64,000 nucleotides of DNA from Clostridia bacterium (GCA_029239755.1 JARBUI010000018.1:16763-80762), one strand, 5' to 3'; shown: positions 36,881 to 45,746, numbered from the stretch's first letter. Program-made: numbers and translations. Notes: generated by a model not told the origin, from the letters alone.

Positions 36881-36920
36881 AGTACGATTTTTTGTACTAT
36901 GTACAAAAAATTATAGTACT
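36881..36920. promoter_or_regulatory. HxlR operator candidate
   Basis: Outer arms AGTAC and (A)GTACT enclose a perfect inner repeat, TTTTTTGTAC-TAT-GTACAAAAAA (36888-36910). The GTAC-n3-GTAC core resembles sites bound by HxlR-type regulators. Confidence 0.65.
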
Positions 36921-37001
36921 TGTATAAAAGTGAGTTATTGAATATGATTATACTAAGTTATAACAAATATATCAAATTTAAATAGCAAAGGAAGTTTTAA
37001 T

Positions 37002-37403
37002 ATGGAAAGGATATTGAAATTTTTAAGAGAGAACAATAGTGGGGCTTTGGCAACAGTTGATAATGGCAAACCAAGGGTAAGACCTTGGGGATTCATGATG
37101 GAGGAAGACGGCAAGTTTTATTTTTGTACTGCTAATACAAAAGATGCATACAAACAATTACAACAAAATCCTTATATTGAATTTATGGCTACATCTAGTG
37201 CAATGGTGACGGTAAGACTATCAGGGAAAGTAACTTTTACACAAGATAGTGTTATAAAAAACAAAGTTCTTGAACAATATGAAATGGTAAAAAAACTATA
37301 TCAATCTGCGGATAATCCTATTTTCGAAGTTTTTTATATTGAGCATGGGGAGGCTATTTTATCAGACTTTTCAGGAAACCCACCAACTGTAGTCAACTTT
37401 TAA
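37002..37403 (+). CDS. Pyridoxamine 5'-phosphate oxidase family FMN-binding protein
   Basis: A 133-residue split-barrel flavoprotein. The pattern NSGALATVDNGKPRVRPWGF and the following YFCTANTKDAYKQLQQNPYIEF match small PNPOx-like FMN or F420-type reductases of Clostridia. It is divergent from hxlR and probably under its control, suggesting a role in quinone, electrophile or oxidant reduction. The substrate cannot be told. Confidence 0.8.
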   Translation: MERILKFLRENNSGALATVDNGKPRVRPWGFMMEEDGKFYFCTANTKDAYKQLQQNPYIEFMATSSAMVTVRLSGKVTFTQDSVIKNKVLEQYEMVKKLYQSADNPIFEVFYIEHGEAILSDFSGNPPTVVNF

Positions 37404-37411
37404 CTAAAAAG

Positions 37412-37454
37412 AGCAACCTCTGCCTACCTAAAGATAAGGTAGGCAGAGGTTGCT
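37412..37454. terminator. Bidirectional terminator
   Basis: AGCAACCTCTGCCTACCT and AGGTAGGCAGAGGTTGCT are perfect 18-base arms, with A-rich and T-rich flanks. It serves the convergent genes at 37002 and 37476. Confidence 0.9.
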
Positions 37455-37475
37455 TTATATTTTGCTTAAAATAAA

Positions 37476-38030
37476 TTACAGCTGCTGTAGAAGTCTTTTA
37501 ATATCATCTTCCATATCTAGCGGAGAGGTAGTAGGTTCATATCTGCCTACTATATTGCCGTTCTGGTCTATAAGAAACTTTGTGAAGTTCCATTTAATAG
37601 AGTCATCTATCAGAAACTCAGGATGTTTTTCCTGAAGCAGGCTTTGCAGAATCTTACCAATAGGATGATTTAAATCAAAGCCTTTAAAAGGTGCGTTTTC
37701 TATTAAATATTTAAATAAAGGATGAGCGTTTTCTTCGCGTACATCTACTTTTTCAAATAACTGAAATGAAACACCATAGTTTATAGTGCAAAAGGTTTGA
37801 ACTTCTTCATTAGCCCCAGGTTCTTGTCCTTCAAATTGGTTGCAAGGGAATCCTAAGATTTCAAGGCCGGCATCTTGATACTCCTCGTAGAGTTTTTGCA
37901 GGTCTTCATATTGTGGAGTAAAACCACATTTGCTGGCAGTGTTAGCGATAATAAGAACCTTCCCTTTATATTTATCAAAATTTATAAGCTGGCCTCCAAT
38001 AGAAGTTGCACTGAAATCGTATATAGACAT
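37476..38030 (-). CDS. Glutathione peroxidase family protein (thiol peroxidase)
   Basis: A 184-residue GPx-fold peroxidase. The peroxidatic Cys lies in NTASKCGFTPQYEDLQ (about 35), with a Cys codon rather than selenocysteine. The FPCNQF and WNFTKFLID segments supply the Gln and Trp/Asn of the catalytic tetrad. Clostridia usually lack glutathione, so thioredoxin is the probable reductant. The ATG at 38030 follows AAAGGAG; an in-frame ATG at 38048 overlaps that site. Confidence 0.9.
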   Translation of the reverse strand: MSIYDFSATSIGGQLINFDKYKGKVLIIANTASKCGFTPQYEDLQKLYEEYQDAGLEILGFPCNQFEGQEPGANEEVQTFCTINYGVSFQLFEKVDVREENAHPLFKYLIENAPFKGFDLNHPIGKILQSLLQEKHPEFLIDDSIKWNFTKFLIDQNGNIVGRYEPTTSPLDMEDDIKRLLQQL

Positions 38031-38134
38031 AATATATTCTCCTTTCAAATAATTAATTGTGTAAAATTGTATTTTATAAAATTAATATAGCGCACTTCTT
38101 AGGATTTGTCAATAATGATTTTAAATGGGGATAA

Positions 38135-38148
38135 CGTAAGAAATTACG
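38135..38148. promoter_or_regulatory. Inverted repeat upstream of the flavodiiron operon
   Basis: CGTAA-GAAA-TTACG, perfect 5-base arms, about 60 bases before the DUF2249 start. It is a possible regulator site; no protein can be assigned. Confidence 0.35.
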
Positions 38149-38206
38149 GTAAAACTAATGATGAATAAATGTTAAATATAACTTAATGAAGGAGCATGTG
38201 ATAACG

Positions 38207-38437
38207 ATGAATTATGGTTCGCAAATTGATGTACGAGAGATACCAGTTAGAGATAAACACCCAACGATTTTTGGGGCAATTGAAGTACTGGAACAAGGGG
38301 AAACACTAGAGCTTATAAATGACCATGACCCTAAACCTCTGCAATATCAGTTGAAGGCAGAGTTTCCGGAGAAGTTTGAATGGAAGTATCTTGCACAAGG
38401 GCCAGATGTATGGCGCGTTGCTATTACAAAAAAATAA
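38207..38437 (+). CDS. DUF2249 domain protein
   Basis: A 76-residue protein of the DUF2249 family, recognisable from IDVREIPVRDKHPTIFGAIEVL, the DHDPKPLQYQL motif and the C-terminal GPDVWRVAITK. Family knowledge: these small proteins accompany hemerythrins and nitric-oxide or O2 defence genes; the HDPKPL segment is proposed to bind metal or heme. The ATG at 38207 is chosen over frames starting inside the AAGGAG site. It is 21 bases before the flavodiiron gene. Confidence 0.82.
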   Translation: MNYGSQIDVREIPVRDKHPTIFGAIEVLEQGETLELINDHDPKPLQYQLKAEFPEKFEWKYLAQGPDVWRVAITKK

Positions 38438-38458
38438 TATGTTATATGGAGGATTAAT

Positions 38459-39649
38459 GTGAAAAAGCTAAAAGATAATGTGTTCTGGGTAGGCGCTGCA
38501 GACTGGGAAGTAAGGCATTTCCACGGAAATGAACTTTCTACTCACAGAGGAACCAGCTATAACAGTTACTTAGTAAAGGATGAGAAGACTGTACTTATAG
38601 ATACTGTATGGGAACCTTTAACAGAGAGATTTTTAGAAAACCTAAAAGACATAGTAGATATCAGTCAAATAGACTATGTAGTAGTTAATCATGCAGAGCC
38701 AGATCATTCAGGGGCCCTGCCAACTATTATGGAATATATTCCAAATGCCACAGTCATTGTATCTAAAAAAGGTGAGGAAAGTGTAAAAAGACATTACTAC
38801 AAAGAATGGAATTTTAAAGTTGTTTCTACAGGAGATAAGATTAACATTGGTAAGAATGACTTGATATTTGTTGAAGCACCTATGCTCCACTGGCCAGACA
38901 GTATGTTTACGTACCTTACAGGCGAAAATATACTGTTTTCAAACGATGCGTTTGGGCAGCATTTTGCTTCACCAGGACTGTTTAATGATGAAGTAGATGA
39001 CTGTGAAGTTTATCAAGAAGCGTTAAAGTATTATGCGAATATCCTGACCCCTTTTAGTAAGTTTGTAACTAAAAAGATAGCTGAACTTAAGGGTTTTGGG
39101 CTTCCAGTAGATATGATTGCTCCTGCGCACGGTGTCATATGGAGAAAAGACCCTATGCAGATTGTGAGTCTCTATGATGAATGGGCAACCGGCAGGTCAG
39201 AAAATAGTGTGGTTATTATCTACAATTCAATGTGGGGAGCAACACACAAAATGGCTGATTTTATAGCCAAAGGAATTGCCGAGGCAGGAGTATCCTATAA
39301 GCTCTTTAATAGTGCAACGGCAGATAAAAATGATATATTAGCAGAGGTTTTTAAAGCAAAAGGGATTATATTAGGCTCATCCACTGTTAATAATGGTTAT
39401 TTGCCTTCTTTAAGTCCTATTATAGACGAATTAATGGGACTTAAGTTTATAGGCAAGGTAGGAGCTGCCTTTGGAAGCTATGGTTGGAGCGGTGAATCCC
39501 CTAAGCTTCTGGAAGAACATTTAGCTAAAGCAAAAGTTAAAGTGCTGCAAGAAGGCCTAAAAGCAAAATATATGCCTGACGATAAAGAACTCACAGCATG
39601 TATTCATTTCGGGAAAGCATTTGCAGAAAAAATGCTGAGCGAGGCTTAG
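38459..39649 (+). CDS. fprA: Flavodiiron protein (A-type flavoprotein, O2/NO reductase)
   Basis: A 396-residue two-domain protein. The N-terminal metallo-beta-lactamase-like domain (about 1-245) has the diiron ligands HAEPDHSG (about 80-87), HWPDS, and a late His in APAHGVIW. The C-terminal flavodoxin domain (about 250-396) begins VVIIYNSMWGATHKMAD and binds FMN. It reduces O2 to water or NO to N2O using electrons from rubredoxin or similar. No rubredoxin domain is fused. The start is a GTG six bases after GGAGG. Confidence 0.93.
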   Translation: MKKLKDNVFWVGAADWEVRHFHGNELSTHRGTSYNSYLVKDEKTVLIDTVWEPLTERFLENLKDIVDISQIDYVVVNHAEPDHSGALPTIMEYIPNATVIVSKKGEESVKRHYYKEWNFKVVSTGDKINIGKNDLIFVEAPMLHWPDSMFTYLTGENILFSNDAFGQHFASPGLFNDEVDDCEVYQEALKYYANILTPFSKFVTKKIAELKGFGLPVDMIAPAHGVIWRKDPMQIVSLYDEWATGRSENSVVIIYNSMWGATHKMADFIAKGIAEAGVSYKLFNSATADKNDILAEVFKAKGIILGSSTVNNGYLPSLSPIIDELMGLKFIGKVGAAFGSYGWSGESPKLLEEHLAKAKVKVLQEGLKAKYMPDDKELTACIHFGKAFAEKMLSEA

Positions 39650-39682
39650 TGAAGGATTATTAAATCATGAGGAAGTGAAAAG

Positions 39683-40924
39683 ATGAGTGAACTCATTAAT
39701 AACCGTGAGTTTAGACAAGAAGAGCTCAAAAGGCTCATAAAACAGCTTCATGAAGGTAAAAGCGTTGATGAAGTTAAAGAAGCTTTTGGAGAACTTATTA
39801 AAGGGGTTTCGCCTACGGAAATATCAGAAATGGAACAGGCTCTTATATCAGAAGGAATGCCTATAGAAGAAGTTCAAAGGCTCTGTGACGTTCATGCAGC
39901 AGTTTTTAAAGGATCAATAGAAGAAATTCATAGGTCAAAGGATCCAAAAGATATTAAAGGCCATCCTGTACAAACATTTTATTTGGAGAACAGGGCTCTC
40001 GAAAAGCTTATAGAAGACAGAATCTATCCGAGTTTAGAAGTCTTTGAAAAGGAAAACACAGAAGATAGTAAATGGAGCCTCTTAGAGGAACTTAATTTGC
40101 TTTCTGATATTGATAAGCACTACAAAAGAAAAGAAAATCTGCTCTTTCCTTTTATGGAGAAGTATGGCATTGTTGCGCCTCCTAAAGTTATGTGGGGGGT
40201 GGATGATGAGATTAGAGCATCCATCAAGTCTGTTAAAGAGATGTTAAAAAATAAAAATGAGATCAGCAGAGAAAAAGTAATAAGTTTAGCAAAAGAAACA
40301 CTTACTAGGATCAAAGAGATGATCTTTAAAGAAGAAAATATTCTTTTGCCTATGGTTATAGAGACTTTATCCGAGGATGAGTGGAAGGTTGTTGAAGAGG
40401 ATAGTGATGAGATAGGCTATTCTTTAATAGAACCTGAGGGTAAATGGCAGCCAGAAAAAGGGAATACGGTAAAAGAAGCAATTATTGCATCTAACGGATC
40501 AGGTGATAATTCTGCTGATAAAGGCACTATTCATTTTGATACAGGCATTCTAAAAATAGAAGAGATAGGATCACTCCTTAATACTTTACCTCTTGATATC
40601 ACTTTTGTTGATAAAGACGGTATAGTTAAATATTTTTCACAAGGAAAAGAACGTATTTTTCCTAGAACCAAATCTGTTATTGGAAGAGAAGTTGGTAACT
40701 GTCATCCGCCTGCTAGTGTTCATATCGTTGAGCAAATTGTGGAAGATCTTAAGTCAGGTAAAAAAGATCACGAAGATTTTTGGATCAAAATGGGTGATAA
40801 ATTTGTGTATATAAGATATTTTGCTGTAAGAGATAAGAGTGGGAAGTTTTTAGGAACACTTGAAGTCACTCAAGATATTAGATCAATCCAAGAACTTGAA
40901 GGAGAGAAAAGGCTTATGTCATAG
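39683..40924 (+). CDS. DUF438-hemerythrin-PAS protein
   Basis: A 413-residue protein with three parts: DUF438 (about 10-80; LIKQLHEGKSVDEVKEAF and EMEQALISEGMPIEEVQRL), a hemerythrin-like four-helix domain (about 90-240; DIDKHYKRKENLLFPFMEK and FKEENILLPMVIE), and a C-terminal PAS (about 290-405; PLDITFVDKDGIVKYFSQG and RDKSGKFLGTLEVTQDI). The PAS has the pattern of heme-binding PAS domains in this family, though heme is not proven. It probably senses or buffers O2 or NO. It follows fprA by 33 bases. Confidence 0.88.
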   Translation: MSELINNREFRQEELKRLIKQLHEGKSVDEVKEAFGELIKGVSPTEISEMEQALISEGMPIEEVQRLCDVHAAVFKGSIEEIHRSKDPKDIKGHPVQTFYLENRALEKLIEDRIYPSLEVFEKENTEDSKWSLLEELNLLSDIDKHYKRKENLLFPFMEKYGIVAPPKVMWGVDDEIRASIKSVKEMLKNKNEISREKVISLAKETLTRIKEMIFKEENILLPMVIETLSEDEWKVVEEDSDEIGYSLIEPEGKWQPEKGNTVKEAIIASNGSGDNSADKGTIHFDTGILKIEEIGSLLNTLPLDITFVDKDGIVKYFSQGKERIFPRTKSVIGREVGNCHPPASVHIVEQIVEDLKSGKKDHEDFWIKMGDKFVYIRYFAVRDKSGKFLGTLEVTQDIRSIQELEGEKRLMS

Positions 40925-40944
40925 AATATAAAAAATTTAATTTT

Positions 40945-40987
40945 TGTACCCATGGGTACATATAAGTTTAAAATCTATGGCTATAAT
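40945..40987 (+). promoter_or_regulatory. Activator-type promoter: palindrome at about -41.5
   Basis: TGTACCCATGGGTACA (40945-40960) is a perfect 16-base palindrome. A TATAAT at 40982-40987 predicts a start near 40994, so the palindrome is centred at about -41.5. No -35 box is present. This is the spacing of class II CRP/FNR-type activation. It would drive the DUF1858, 208-residue and hemerythrin genes. Confidence 0.5.
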
Positions 40988-41054
40988 AGGCTTATCAGAT
41001 TAAAAAATTAAATCTCAATCAAAATTATATAAAATAAACGGAGGTAAAGTAAAT

Positions 41055-41261
41055 ATGAAACTTTCAAATGATATTACAATTGGCGAGATTATCAGAAATT
41101 ATCCAAATGCAGTTAAAACACTAGGCAGCTTTGGAATGGGATGTGTAGGTTGTCCATCAGCTCAGGCAGAAACTCTTGAAGAGGCTTGCCAAGTACATGG
41201 CATAAATGTAGAAGATGTTATGAGAGCTATTAGAGAGACTGTAGGAGAAGCTATTAAATAA
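41055..41261 (+). CDS. DUF1858 domain protein
   Basis: A 68-residue protein of the DUF1858 family, also found as the N-terminal domain of ScdA/RIC iron-sulfur repair proteins. The pattern TIGEIIRNYPNAVKTLGSFG is followed by the Cys pair GMGCVGCPSAQAE (about 29-38), which may bind iron or react with NO. A strong GGAGGT site precedes it. It is the first gene after the palindromic promoter. Confidence 0.88.
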   Translation: MKLSNDITIGEIIRNYPNAVKTLGSFGMGCVGCPSAQAETLEEACQVHGINVEDVMRAIRETVGEAIK

Positions 41262-41280
41262 TTGAAAAGGGGGATTTAGA

Positions 41281-41907
41281 ATGAGTGCATTTTTAGGAAG
41301 AATACATTACTGGTTATATAATAAAGTTTTATGGCATGAAGAATTACTGGAAGAAATAATGAGTTACGCAATATCAAAAGGGATACCGGCTGAAGAAATG
41401 AAGTCAAGTATTTATGAAAAGTATGGTTATCCAGACAATAAGCCACTTGAAGAGATTATAGACCATGGAAATATTCATGGATGGCTGCAATCAAAAATTC
41501 AAAGCGTTGAGTATCGAATAGCAGCAGTTGTTACAGGACTTATTAATAAGCATCAAGTGACAATAGGAGAAATTTCAGAGCTTTACAAGCATAATGGAAC
41601 TAGAGCAGCCGATTTAGTTGATGTAGAAGTGACTGCTCCCAGGGACTTATTTACAGCAGTTTTTGATTTTATGCTGGCTGGAATGCCTTGTGACAGAGTG
41701 CATGAAACGGTTATGGATTCAGAAACAGAGTTTACATGGCAGACGACCGCTTGCCTTCATAAGGAATATTGGGATGCTATAGGCGGAGATGTTAATAACT
41801 ATTATTTGCTGCAGGATGCATGGATATCTGGTTTTGTTAAAGGAATAGATTCAAATTATTCCTTTGTACGCAGTGCCAGTGGGCTAAGTTCCATTAGAAA
41901 GGGGTAA
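41281..41907 (+). CDS. Unrecognised 208-residue protein of the O2/NO cluster
   Basis: I do not recognise a family. The protein is soluble and largely helical, with no signal peptide. It is rich in aromatic and His residues (HYWLYNKVLWHEEL, IDHGNIHGWLQ and TTACLHKEYWDAI), the kind of ligands that bind iron or heme. It has two Cys residues (about 139 and 161). It lies 19 bases after the DUF1858 gene and four bases before the hemerythrin gene, each with a good ribosome site, so it belongs to this operon and probably to O2 or NO handling. Confidence 0.75.
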   Translation: MSAFLGRIHYWLYNKVLWHEELLEEIMSYAISKGIPAEEMKSSIYEKYGYPDNKPLEEIIDHGNIHGWLQSKIQSVEYRIAAVVTGLINKHQVTIGEISELYKHNGTRAADLVDVEVTAPRDLFTAVFDFMLAGMPCDRVHETVMDSETEFTWQTTACLHKEYWDAIGGDVNNYYLLQDAWISGFVKGIDSNYSFVRSASGLSSIRKG

Positions 41908-41911
41908 GCAT

Positions 41912-42469
41912 ATGGATGGTATCTTATTGATGGTTGAGGAACATAAATATATTAAAAGGATGCTCATGGTTATCAGGAAAGCTAGCTATGGTTTATTAAA
42001 AGGAAAAGATATAGATTATGATGACTTTGCTAAAATGATAGACTTTGTAAGAAGTTATGCAGATACCCATCACCATGGCAAGGAAGAAAAAATGCTCTTT
42101 AATAGAATGATTGACGAAATGGGAGGAGCAGCAGAAAAACTTGTGCGTTTTGGTATGTTGGTAGAGCACGATATGGGTAGGCTGCATATGAAAGAGCTGG
42201 AAGAGGCTCTGCAAAAAGTAAAAGAGGGCGATGATGAAGCTAAAATAGATGTTATTGCAAATGCAGTGTCTTATGCAAACCTTCTTAATAGACATATTGA
42301 TAAGGAAGATAATCTTGTTTATCCCTTTGCAGAAAAAGGATTAGCAAGGGCAACACTGGACAAGATTAACGAAGAATGCGAAACATTTGAAAAAACGATG
42401 GAAGAGCAAAGTGTTCAAAAAAGATATCTAGAAGTATTGGAAGAACTTGAGAGTAAATACGTGAAATAA
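41912..42469 (+). CDS. Hemerythrin domain protein
   Basis: A 185-residue hemerythrin-like four-helix protein. The diiron ligands fit EEHKYIKRML (about 9-18), HHHGKEEKMLF (about 51-61), LVEHDMGRLH and HIDKEDNLVYPFAEK (about 127-141). It binds O2 or NO in the cytoplasm. It ends the operon before a strong terminator. Confidence 0.88.
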   Translation: MDGILLMVEEHKYIKRMLMVIRKASYGLLKGKDIDYDDFAKMIDFVRSYADTHHHGKEEKMLFNRMIDEMGGAAEKLVRFGMLVEHDMGRLHMKELEEALQKVKEGDDEAKIDVIANAVSYANLLNRHIDKEDNLVYPFAEKGLARATLDKINEECETFEKTMEEQSVQKRYLEVLEELESKYVK

Positions 42470-42506
42470 CCCCCCCATTTCCGTTTAAACTCTCGTTCCT
42501 ATAAAT

Positions 42507-42556
42507 AAGAGGTTGTTCGAAAAAGTTAAATGACTTTTTCGAACAACCTCTTTTAT
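42507..42556. terminator. Bidirectional terminator
   Basis: AAGAGGTTGTTCGAAAAAGT and ACTTTTTCGAACAACCTCTT are perfect 20-base arms around six bases, with a TTTTATT tail. It serves the hemerythrin operon and the convergent asd gene. Confidence 0.92.
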
Positions 42557-42611
42557 TATGAAACAGGGAAATGCATTTTGCCCGTTTTTTGTAATCCAAG
42601 CCTTAGTTTGA

Positions 42612-43694
42612 TTATTTGCTTGTAATATAGCCTTCTGCTTTTAAAAGTTCTGCAATAAGTACAGCGCCGCCAGCAGCACCTCTTACTGTATTGTGTGAAA
42701 GTCCCACAAATTTATAGTCATAGAGAGAATCCTCACGAAGTCTGCCTACTGTAATACCCATACCATTTTCAGCGTCACGGTCTAACTTAGTTTGTGGTCT
42801 GTTGTCTTCTTCAAAGTATTTGATGAATTGTTTTGGAGCACTTGGAAGTTCAAGTGTTTGTGGCTTACCTTTATAGTTTGCCCAAGCCTCGAGGATTTGT
42901 TCTTTAGATGGTTTGTTTTTAAAGGAAACAAATACAGTTGCTAAGTGGCCATCTGTTACAGGTACACGAATGCATTGTGTTGTAATCATTGGAGTTTGTG
43001 CTTTAACAATCTCTCCATTCTTCACTTCTCCCCAAATTCTAAGAGGCTCTTGCTCGCTTTTTTCTTCTTCGCCGCCAATATAAGGAATAACGTTATCTAT
43101 CATTTCTGGCCAATCCGTAAAGTTTTTGCCGGCACCAGAGATTGCTTGATAAGTAGAAGCAACTACTGTTGTAGGCTCAAACTCCATTAATGCTGAAAGC
43201 ATTGGTACATAACTTTGAATAGAGCAGTTTGGTTTTACTGCAATAAAGCCTTTTGTTGTACCGAGTCTTTTTCTTTGGTCTGCAATAACTTCTAAATGAC
43301 TGTCATTGATTTCTGGAATAACCATAGGCACATCAGGGGTCCATCTATGTGCAGAGTTGTTAGAAACAACTGGTGTTTCAGCCTTTGCATAAGCTTCTTC
43401 AAGAGCTTTAATTTCATCTTTTTTCATATCAACAGCGCAGAAAACGAAGTCTACATCAGAAGCAACTTCTTCAACATTTGCTGCATCTTTTACAACTAAC
43501 TTTTTAATAGCTTCTGGAATAGGAGTATTCATCTTCCATCTGTTAGCTACAGCTTCTTCATATGTTCTGCCAGCAGAGTTTTTACTAGCAGCAATAACTT
43601 TTACTTCGAAATAAGGATGGCCATCAAGTAGTGTCACAAAACGTTGACCTACCATTCCAGTACCACCAACGATACCAACTTTTAATTTATTCAT
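42612..43694 (-). CDS. asd: Aspartate-semialdehyde dehydrogenase (archaeal/fungal type)
   Basis: A 360-residue Asd of the archaeal/fungal subgroup. It reduces aspartyl phosphate to aspartate semialdehyde with NADPH, the branch point to Lys, Thr, Met and diaminopimelate. The NADP motif is VGIVGGTGMVGQRF (about 5-18), the catalytic Cys lies in KPNCSIQSYVP (about 158), and the His in VPVTDGHLATVFV. Two ATGs are adjacent (43697 and 43694); the second is seven bases from GGTGG. It stands alone. Confidence 0.93.
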   Translation of the reverse strand: MNKLKVGIVGGTGMVGQRFVTLLDGHPYFEVKVIAASKNSAGRTYEEAVANRWKMNTPIPEAIKKLVVKDAANVEEVASDVDFVFCAVDMKKDEIKALEEAYAKAETPVVSNNSAHRWTPDVPMVIPEINDSHLEVIADQRKRLGTTKGFIAVKPNCSIQSYVPMLSALMEFEPTTVVASTYQAISGAGKNFTDWPEMIDNVIPYIGGEEEKSEQEPLRIWGEVKNGEIVKAQTPMITTQCIRVPVTDGHLATVFVSFKNKPSKEQILEAWANYKGKPQTLELPSAPKQFIKYFEEDNRPQTKLDRDAENGMGITVGRLREDSLYDYKFVGLSHNTVRGAAGGAVLIAELLKAEGYITSK

Positions 43695-43940
43695 CATGTT
43701 ACCACCTTTGCCCTTTATTTTCATGTGTTATTTTATTTTACTCATTAAATTTAAAAAATACAATATATTATATGATTTTTTCATATAATTACCAAAGAAT
43801 TTTTGCATAAATATAAAATACTAGTTATTTTAATGCAAATAGATAGAGAAAGTCTAGAGAACCCTTTTGATTATCTCACATATTATATTACAGAGAGTAA
43901 TGTGGATAAGCAGGGGGTTCAAATGAAAGGGGGAATAAGG

Positions 43941-45728
43941 ATGATGCTCTATGTACTTCATTTTATAGGGATGGTTATAATAGCACTTTTCACAGCTTGG
44001 ATTAGCAGCCAAAGATATAAAAAGGTTAATGAGCGTGAAAGAGATCTTATGTATAATATGTTAGATAAGGCAGAGACAATGGTTGTTGTATGGAAGGATG
44101 ATTTAAGCTTTTTAAATATAAACGGTTATATGAAAGCCAAATTAGGCTATGCTGCAGAAGAAAACAAAAAAGTATTTGATGAAATTTTTCATATCAATGA
44201 AACAAATAAACAAGATAGAATAAGAGAAATGCTTTGCAGCAAAAAAAGCACTGAAAAGGTTATAGATTGCCAGAACGGGGATACAAAGTATGTTATGTGG
44301 CGGTCGATTATATGGAGTACAGATAGAGAAGGAGTAAGAACAATCCTTTCAATAGGATTCGATATAACAGATAGAGTAAAGCTCTCAAAGGAACTCGAGA
44401 TTCATTCTAAAAAAATTAAAAGTAATGCAGATACCATACAAAAGCTAGCTTTTGAAGATGAGCTGACAGGTTTATACAATAAGCGGAAGTTCCTTATAGA
44501 GGGAAATGCCATTTTAGAGGCTAGTGAGGGAAATAAACAGTATGCACTGATGTACATCGATGTTGACAAGTTTAGTTTTATCAATAGTATCTATGGAGAA
44601 AAAGTAGGCAACAATGTGTTAAAAAAGGTAGCGGCTGCAATCAATAGACTTATTCCTAAAGACGCTATATGCTGCAGAAGGGGAGACGATGAATTCGCAG
44701 TTTTATTTGCAATAGAGAATGAAAAAGATATAAATCTTCTATATGAAAAGCTAGTAAGACATATTTCAAGTATAAAAATAAAAGATAACGTTGATTATAG
44801 GGTAGAAATATCAGCTGGGGCTGTCGTTTATCCTAGTCAAGGGGATGAAATTAATAAGCTTTATCAGAACGTTACTTTTGTTATGCAGGACATCAAGAGA
44901 AAGCATACTAAGACTTTGGCACTATTTGACAGTGAACTTAAAGAAAGAGTTCTGCACCAGCAAGTTATAGCTATGGAACTTAAGGAAGCTATTAGGAACA
45001 ATGAGTTTATTTTATACTATCAGCCTAAAATAGATGTTATTACTGAAAAGCTAGTAGGAATGGAAGCTCTTGTAAGGTGGAAACATTCTAAAGAAGCATT
45101 TATGTCACCAGGACAATTTATACCTATAGCAGAACAAACGGGCCTTATTATAGAGTTAGGTAAATGGGGACTATTAGAAGCTTGTATACAGAACAAAAGG
45201 TGGCAGGATAGAGGGGCTGAGAAATATATCGTTTCAGTTAATATCTCGGCCACTGAATTTTATCAAAATAACATGTTGGAAATAATAAAAGAAGCACTTA
45301 AAGTATCAGGATTAGATCCATGCTGTCTAGAAATAGAGTTAACAGAGAGTATGGCCATTATAGATAAAGAGCAGACAATAGCGAAAATGAATGAAATAAG
45401 AGCACTAGGGATAAAGGTAGCATTAGATGATTTTGGTACAGGGTACTCTTCATTAAGCTATCTTAAAGTGCTGCCAATAGATATACTTAAGCTTGATCGG
45501 AGTTTCGTCAGTGAAATAGAAAAGGATAATATAAGTAAAAACATAACTCTTACGATGATAAGGTTAGCAGAACTTTTAAACATAGAAACAGTAGCAGAAG
45601 GAGTAGAAACCAAAGAACAAGCAGAACTACTTAAAAAAATGGGATGTCATACGATTCAGGGGTACTATTACAGCAGACCTTTACCGGCGGATATTTTTGA
45701 AGAAGTTTATCTGCACATTAAGAAGTGA
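43941..45728 (+). CDS. PAS-GGDEF-EAL protein, probable c-di-GMP phosphodiesterase
   Basis: A 595-residue membrane-linked protein. One helix at about 2-20 is followed by PAS (about 35-150), GGDEF (about 165-320) and EAL (about 335-590). The GGDEF motif is altered to GDDEF (RRGDDEFAVLF), which probably abolishes cyclase activity; it may act as a GTP-binding regulator. The EAL domain keeps MEALVRW, the ELTES Glu, DDFGTGYSS and VAEGVET, so it should hydrolyse c-di-GMP. The start at 43941 follows GGGGG by seven bases; an ATG at 43923 is an alternative. Confidence 0.87.
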   Translation: MMLYVLHFIGMVIIALFTAWISSQRYKKVNERERDLMYNMLDKAETMVVVWKDDLSFLNINGYMKAKLGYAAEENKKVFDEIFHINETNKQDRIREMLCSKKSTEKVIDCQNGDTKYVMWRSIIWSTDREGVRTILSIGFDITDRVKLSKELEIHSKKIKSNADTIQKLAFEDELTGLYNKRKFLIEGNAILEASEGNKQYALMYIDVDKFSFINSIYGEKVGNNVLKKVAAAINRLIPKDAICCRRGDDEFAVLFAIENEKDINLLYEKLVRHISSIKIKDNVDYRVEISAGAVVYPSQGDEINKLYQNVTFVMQDIKRKHTKTLALFDSELKERVLHQQVIAMELKEAIRNNEFILYYQPKIDVITEKLVGMEALVRWKHSKEAFMSPGQFIPIAEQTGLIIELGKWGLLEACIQNKRWQDRGAEKYIVSVNISATEFYQNNMLEIIKEALKVSGLDPCCLEIELTESMAIIDKEQTIAKMNEIRALGIKVALDDFGTGYSSLSYLKVLPIDILKLDRSFVSEIEKDNISKNITLTMIRLAELLNIETVAEGVETKEQAELLKKMGCHTIQGYYYSRPLPADIFEEVYLHIKK

Positions 45729-45746
45729 GGATGGGGAAGTAGTATA

